Source: Umezawaea sp049997955 (GTDB taxonomy: Bacteria > Actinomycetota > Actinomycetes > Mycobacteriales > Pseudonocardiaceae). Taken from it: a stretch of DNA of 64,000 bases. Below the pieces are notes generated by a model that was not told where the DNA came from, did no database searches, and was given only the letters and a program-made list of their open reading frames with translations. A program made the translations under genes and the position numbers. Shown one piece after another: positions 60,279 through 64,000 of the stretch (position 1 is its first letter; each line of letters begins with the position of its first letter). The stretch lies in contig JAEBDY010000007.1 in the NCBI GenBank assembly GCA_049997955.1, forward strand, positions 248,001 to 312,000, read 5' to 3'.

Positions 60279-61583
60279 GTGCTCACCATCGCGTTCGTGG
60301 GCGCGGGCTCCGTCGAGTTCACCCGCCGGCTCCTCCGCGACGTCCTGGCGTTCCCCGAACTCGCCGACGTGACCATCGCCCTGCACGACATCGACGGCGA
60401 ACGGCTCGCGGTCGCCGAGGCGCTGGCCCGCAGCACCGCCGAGCAGTGCGGCGCCAGGCCCCGCGTGGTGGTGTCGCTGTCCCGCCGGGAGGCGCTGGAC
60501 GGCGCGGACGTCGTGATCAACATGGTGGCGGTCGGCGGGCACGCGGCCACGCTGCGGGACTTCGACGTGCCCGAGTCGTTCGGCGTCCGGCAGACGATCG
60601 GCGACACGCTCGGCATCGGTGGCATCTTCCGCGCACTGCGGACGTTCCCGCTGCTCGACGCGCTGGCCGCCGACGTGCTCGCGGTGTGCCCGGACGCGTG
60701 GCTGCTCAACTACACCAACCCGATGGCGATGAACCTCCAGTACCTGGCGGCCACCGCGCCGGGGCTGAAGGCCGTCGGGCTGTGCCACTCGGTGTACTGG
60801 ACGATCCGCGACCTCAGCGCGCTCGTCGGCGTCCCGCACGGCGAGGTCGACTTCCTGTCGGCGGGCGTCAACCACCAGGCGTGGATCCTGCGCTGGGAGC
60901 GGGAGGGCCGCGACCTCTACCCGGCGCTCGACGCGGCGATCGACGCCGACCCGGACCTGGCCCGGCGGGTGCGGGTGGACATGTACCGCCGCCTCGGCCG
61001 CTACCCGACGGAGACCAGCGAGCACTCCGCCGAGTACGTCCCGTGGTACCTGCGGCACGGTTCCGAGATCGAGCGGCTGCGCATCCCCGTCCGCGACTAC
61101 GCCGGGATCAGCGCGGCGAACCTCGCCGAGTACGAGGAGACCCGCGACGGGCTGGCGGAGGGCCGCACGCCCCCGCCGATCGGCGACGAGGACGCCGTCG
61201 AGTACGCGCCGCAGGTCGTGCACAGCCTCGTGACCGGTGAGCGCCGCACCATCCAGGTGACCACGGCCAACCACGGCCTGATCGACAACCTGCCCGCGGG
61301 CGCGGCCGTGGAGGTGCCCGCCACGCTGGACCGGCTCGGCGTGCACCCGCACCGCGTGGGCGCGCTCCCGCCGCAGCTGGCGGCGCTCAACCGGAGCTTC
61401 CTCAACGTCGTCGAGCTGACCGTGGCGGCGGCCGTGACCGGCGACCCCGCCCACGTCCGCCACGCCGCGATGAGCGACCCGGCGACCGCCGCCGCGCTCA
61501 CCGTCGACCGGATCTGGGACCTGTGCGCGGCGATGACCGCCGCCCACGGCGACCTGCTCCCGGCGTCCTTGCGAGGAGCGTGA
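60279..61583 (+). CDS. GH4 family glycosidase (alpha-galactosidase-like, NAD-dependent)
   Basis: GTG 60279 gives 434 aa. The Rossmann start LTIAFVGAGSVEFTRRLLRDVLAFPELADVTIALHDID binds NAD. Other GH4 pieces are DVVINMVAVGG, DTLGIGGIFRALRTFPLLDALAADV, WLLNYTNPMAMNLQYLA, VGLCHSVYWTIRDLSALVG (metal Cys and His) and FLSAGVNHQAWILRW (GxNHQxW). GVNH and CHS point to the MelA-like alpha-galactosidase branch rather than 6-phospho-glucosidases. It works intracellularly by an oxidation-elimination route with NAD and Mn2+. In this operon it may cut alpha-galactosides or alpha-galactosaminides. Confidence 0.88.
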   Translation: MLTIAFVGAGSVEFTRRLLRDVLAFPELADVTIALHDIDGERLAVAEALARSTAEQCGARPRVVVSLSRREALDGADVVINMVAVGGHAATLRDFDVPESFGVRQTIGDTLGIGGIFRALRTFPLLDALAADVLAVCPDAWLLNYTNPMAMNLQYLAATAPGLKAVGLCHSVYWTIRDLSALVGVPHGEVDFLSAGVNHQAWILRWEREGRDLYPALDAAIDADPDLARRVRVDMYRRLGRYPTETSEHSAEYVPWYLRHGSEIERLRIPVRDYAGISAANLAEYEETRDGLAEGRTPPPIGDEDAVEYAPQVVHSLVTGERRTIQVTTANHGLIDNLPAGAAVEVPATLDRLGVHPHRVGALPPQLAALNRSFLNVVELTVAAAVTGDPAHVRHAAMSDPATAAALTVDRIWDLCAAMTAAHGDLLPASLRGA

Positions 61584-61749
61584 CGCCAGACCCGCCGGTG
61601 TCGATCGGATGCGGCCTGCCCGAGCACGTCCCGGTTGCGGGCGTGGCACGTGCGCTCGACGGGGTTCGACCGGATAACGCGCACGGGAGGTGCGTGCTTT
61701 GGCCGCAGAAGTGACGATACGGGCATCTTCCATGCATTACGGTGAGCGA

Positions 61750-62511
61750 ATGCGTCAGCAACAGCGGCTTTCCGCGATCCTCGAACGGCTTGCTGACACC
61801 GGTTCGGTGAGCGTGGTCGACCTCTCCACCGACCTGGGCGCGTCCGTCGCCTCGATCCGGCGCGACCTCCAGTCGCTGGAGGAGCAGCAGCTGCTGAAGC
61901 GCACGCACGGCGGGGCGATCGCCGCCGAGGTCATCTACGAGCTGCCGATGCGCTACCGGGTCGGCCGCCGCGAGCAGGAGAAGCGGCGGATCGCGGAGGC
62001 CGCGGCGCTGCGGGTGGACGAGTCCGTGCACTCGGTGGGGCTCAACGGCGGCACGACCACCACCGAACTCGCGCGCCTGCTCGCCACCGGGCGTTCTCTC
62101 AAGGTCGTGACGAACGCGCTCAACATCGCCGCCGACCTGTCCGTCCGCCCGATGATCGACCTGGTCGTCACCGGCGGCGGCGTGCGCCCGGAGACCTACG
62201 AGCTGGTGGGGCCGATCGCCGACCGCGCGCTGGCGGGCATCAGCCTCGACGTGGTCTTCCTCGGCGTGGACGGCATCGACGTGCGGGGCGGCATCAGCAC
62301 GCACGACGAGGTCGAGGCGCAGACCGACCACTGCCTCATGCGGACAGCGGGCCAGGTGATCGTGCTGGCGGACGGGTCGAAGATCGGCAAGCGGGCGTTC
62401 TCCCGGATCTCCGACATCAGCGAGGTGAACGTCGTGATCACCGATTCCAGCGCCAACCCGGAGGGCGTCGACCGGCTCCGCGCGGTGGGCGTGGAGGTCG
62501 TGGTCGTCTGA
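61750..62511 (+). CDS. DeoR family transcriptional regulator of the sugar locus
   Basis: ATG 61750 gives 253 aa, MRQQQRLSAILERLADTGSVSVVDLSTDLGASVASIRRDLQSLEEQQLLKRTHGGAIA, a DeoR helix-turn-helix; ATG 61732 and GTG 61690 are in-frame alternatives. The C-terminal sugar-phosphate sensor has NGGTTTTELARLLATGRSLKVVTNALNIAADL, VVTGGGVRPETYELVGPIADRALAGISLDVVFLGVDGID, HDEVEAQTDHCLMRTAGQVIVLADGSKIGKRAF. It ends the gene set 166 bases after GH4. The likely ligand is a phosphorylated sugar of the pathway and the likely sites are the TGAGCGATT repeats. Confidence 0.9.
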   Translation: MRQQQRLSAILERLADTGSVSVVDLSTDLGASVASIRRDLQSLEEQQLLKRTHGGAIAAEVIYELPMRYRVGRREQEKRRIAEAAALRVDESVHSVGLNGGTTTTELARLLATGRSLKVVTNALNIAADLSVRPMIDLVVTGGGVRPETYELVGPIADRALAGISLDVVFLGVDGIDVRGGISTHDEVEAQTDHCLMRTAGQVIVLADGSKIGKRAFSRISDISEVNVVITDSSANPEGVDRLRAVGVEVVVV

Positions 62512-62577
62512 GCGTGGGCCTGCGTCAGCGGACCGAGCACCCGGTCATCGCGGTGTGCACGTCCTCCGCTGCGTTCC

Positions 62578-62614
62578 GGCAGCGGAGTCGCGGAGGGTCT
62601 GGTGGTCCGCTGCC
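62578..62614. terminator. Bidirectional terminator between DeoR and DUF3558 genes
   Basis: GGCAGCGGA (62578-62586) pairs with TCCGCTGCC (62606-62614); loop of 19 bases. It lies between two convergent stops. Confidence 0.65.
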
Positions 62615-62630
62615 TCCCCGAGCGGTCGGC

Positions 62631-63185
62631 TCACCCACCGGCCTTGATGTTCTCCAGCGCGATCTCCGCGACCTGCTTGGACACCGCGCACGGGGTGGCG
62701 TAGTCGGCGGACGCCTCGTCGTCCACGTCCACCTGGATCTCGAACGCGGCCCCCTCGGCGATGCCGACGACGGTCGCGCAGGTGCCGGTGGTGCCCTTGC
62801 CGCTGTCGCGGTCGACCGCCGGGTACGCGGCGACCTCGGTGGGCTGGAAGTAGGGGTACGCGCCCTTGGCGGCGTACACCCGTGCCAGGCCCTGCGCCTC
62901 GCCGAACAGGGAGACGCCGATGGTGGTGGCCTTCGCCGCGCCGTCTGTCCACCGGCAGCGGCCGGTGAACTGCTCGGGGTCGGGCGAGCCCGGTCCGCTG
63001 ATGCCGAGCGCGTCGAGCTGGTCGGCGCCGAACACCCGGCACGGCTTGCCACTGAACCCGTCGAGGCTCAGCGGCGGGACCTCCAGCTTCGGCACGTCGC
63101 TCGCGGGAGCGGCGGTGGACGCCGACGTGCAGGCGGACAGAGCGCCCGCCGCGGTGACGATGATCGCGAGGTTCGCGAACTTCAC
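62631..63185 (-). CDS. DUF3558 lipoprotein
   Basis: GTG 63185 is preceded by GGAGGTGCACC and gives 184 aa: MKFANLAIIVTAAGALSACTSASTAAPASDVPKLEVPPLSLDGFSGKPCRVFGADQLDALGI. The lipobox is LSAC. The DUF3558 domain has PC..L...QL...G (KPCRVFGADQLDALGISG), CRWTDGAAKATTIGVSLFGEAQGLARVYA and CATVVGIAEGAAFEIQVD, ending CAVSKQVAEIALENIKAGG. The paired Cys residues suit disulfides outside the cell. Function is unknown; the family is confined to actinobacteria. Confidence 0.88.
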   Translation of the reverse strand: MKFANLAIIVTAAGALSACTSASTAAPASDVPKLEVPPLSLDGFSGKPCRVFGADQLDALGISGPGSPDPEQFTGRCRWTDGAAKATTIGVSLFGEAQGLARVYAAKGAYPYFQPTEVAAYPAVDRDSGKGTTGTCATVVGIAEGAAFEIQVDVDDEASADYATPCAVSKQVAEIALENIKAGG

Positions 63186-63888
63186 GGTGCACCTCCGGGT
63201 GGTCCCGCCCGGTCCTACGGGCCGGGGGTGGTCCCGGTTCAGGCCCGCACGCCCGCCGCACCGGTCGGTCCACGGCCGAGCACCACGTCGACCACCGGGA
63301 ACGCCACCGCGCTCACGCCCGGTAGCGGCGCGAACCACCCGATCAGACCCGTGGTCACGGGCAGCGCCACCGCGGGCGTCGACGCCTTCCGCCACCGGGC
63401 CGACGACCAGGGGTCGACGGCGCGGGTGGGGGAGCGGGTCCGGTGGACGACCGGTGGACCGCGGCGGAAGGCCACGGGATCCGCGCCGACGCGGGCACGA
63501 CGATCCTCGGCGGATCGGGAACCGGCGCGGCGGTCGACGTGGACGAGACGCTGGCGAACACCGCTCACGTGCACGGCGACCATGAGCGGACCGGAGTCGT
63601 TCGGCTGCGCGCCGTGGTCGTGCGACCGCACCGGGGTGAGCGGCATCGGCACCAGCACGAGGATCTGCGCCGGACCGCGTTCCCGACCGACCGGCGCCAC
63701 GACGGGGCGGTGCCACCAGCCGGACGCGCGCCGGCGAACCGCGCGCCACCACCGCCAACGCTCCGGTCGCGGCCCCCGCCACCCCTCCGCGCGGCGCCGC
63801 CGGTCGGGCGGAGCGAGGCCGTGAACCCGGCCACCTGGTGGGAGGAACAGGTCGCACGAGGAGGTTCGTGCCATGGCACCGGCGAAAA
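63186..63888. other. About 700 bases without a supported gene, possible decayed membrane-protein gene
   Basis: On the minus strand a frame ending at 63239 reads STPAVALPVTTGLIGWFAPL then PGVSAVAFPVVDVVLGR, which looks like the last helix of a PepSY-associated membrane protein, with VHVSGVRQRLVHVDRRAG upstream in the same frame. No start, ribosome site or convincing body is present, so it may be a remnant. Nothing else is recognisable. Confidence 0.3.
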
Positions 63889-63911
63889 CTGTCGGACCCT
63901 CCGGATAGTCT
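63889..63911 (+). promoter_or_regulatory. Damage-type (PafBC-like) promoter motif before the topoisomerase gene
   Basis: CTGTCGGAC, 8 bases, TAGTCT fits TTGTCRGTG-N8-TAnnnT with exact spacing and lies 57 bases before the GTG at 63968. Confidence 0.55.
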
Positions 63912-63967
63912 CCCGGTACCGCCCATCCACGAGCGCGTCCGCAATCCACGACCGGGAGATTGACCCT

Positions 63968-64000
63968 GTGACTGCCGAGACCCTCTACGGGGCCGATGAC
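63968..64000 (+). CDS. parE: DNA topoisomerase IV / gyrase subunit B-like, first 11 codons only
   Basis: GTG 63968 opens MTAETLYGADD up to the window edge. This matches the start of the second actinobacterial type IIA topoisomerase B subunit, which continues LTHLEGLEAVRKRPGMYIGS in relatives. A GGGAG ribosome site lies about 10 bases upstream. The call rests on 11 residues plus context, so it needs the next sequence to confirm. Confidence 0.65.
   Translation, partial: MTAETLYGADD

Overview
The window is high-GC actinobacterial DNA. GTG and TTG starts, ATGA/GTGA gene overlaps, SARP regulators, an Lsr2-like protein, ricin-B (CBM13) secreted enzymes and short lineage-typical families (DUF5313, DUF3558, DUF4287, TIGR03086) point to a filamentous actinomycete, most likely of the Pseudonocardiales (Saccharothrix/Actinosynnema/Lentzea-like). 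The genus cannot be fixed from sequence reading alone. Both ends cut genes: the N-terminal part of a glutamate synthase large subunit on the left, and the first 11 codons of a DNA topoisomerase IV/gyrase B-like subunit on the right.

Layout. 1-10.9 kb: gltB, cobF, a small membrane protein, an AI-2E family transporter, a fossil intradiol dioxygenase running in frame into a VIT1/CCC1 transporter, SRPBCC and VOC proteins, a two-component system and a CAP-domain lipoprotein followed by three 32-bp hairpin repeats. 10.9-24.9 kb: a Lrp regulator beside a branched-chain 2-oxoacid dehydrogenase operon, several regulator/target pairs (AraC-DUF1772, OhrR-like MarR-DUF5313, TetR-thiolase, AraC-TIGR03086), an orphan hisG, a carotenoid oxygenase-like protein and a P1 peptidase. 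25-32 kb: a secreted CBM13 beta-helix protein, DUF1684, a DEAD-box helicase and DUF2203.

32-42.4 kb is the most striking block. A non-coding repeat with a nested hairpin is followed by an Lsr2-like protein, two overlapping SARP activators and a tightly coupled nine-gene operon (ACP, KS, alpha/beta hydrolase, double-hotdog protein, KS-like chain-length-factor protein, two hotdog dehydratases, ketoreductase, DsbA/HCCA-isomerase-like protein). It looks like a compact highly reducing type II polyketide (polyene/polyunsaturated acyl) cluster.

42.4-55.4 kb holds a secreted repeat protein, a TetR/FAD-monooxygenase pair with twin palindromic operators, a secreted GH3 enzyme with a LacI-type operator, YggT, an MBL hydrolase, lipoproteins, a ThuA-CBM13 protein and a DivIVA-like protein. 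55.4-56 kb carries the second copy of the nested-hairpin repeat.

56-62.5 kb reads as a galactosamine/galactoside utilisation locus: secreted GH114 polygalactosaminidase, debris of a MalG-type sugar permease, then SIS (AgaS-like) protein, PfkB sugar-phosphate kinase, GatY/KbaY-type aldolase, GH4 glycosidase and a DeoR regulator. The same operator half-site TGAGCGATT lies before both the GH114 gene and the catabolic operon. Both hairpin repeats and the gene at the right edge are preceded by a motif fitting the RecA-independent DNA-damage promoter (TTGTCRGTG-N8-TAnnnT, PafBC type) as I recall it from mycobacteria.
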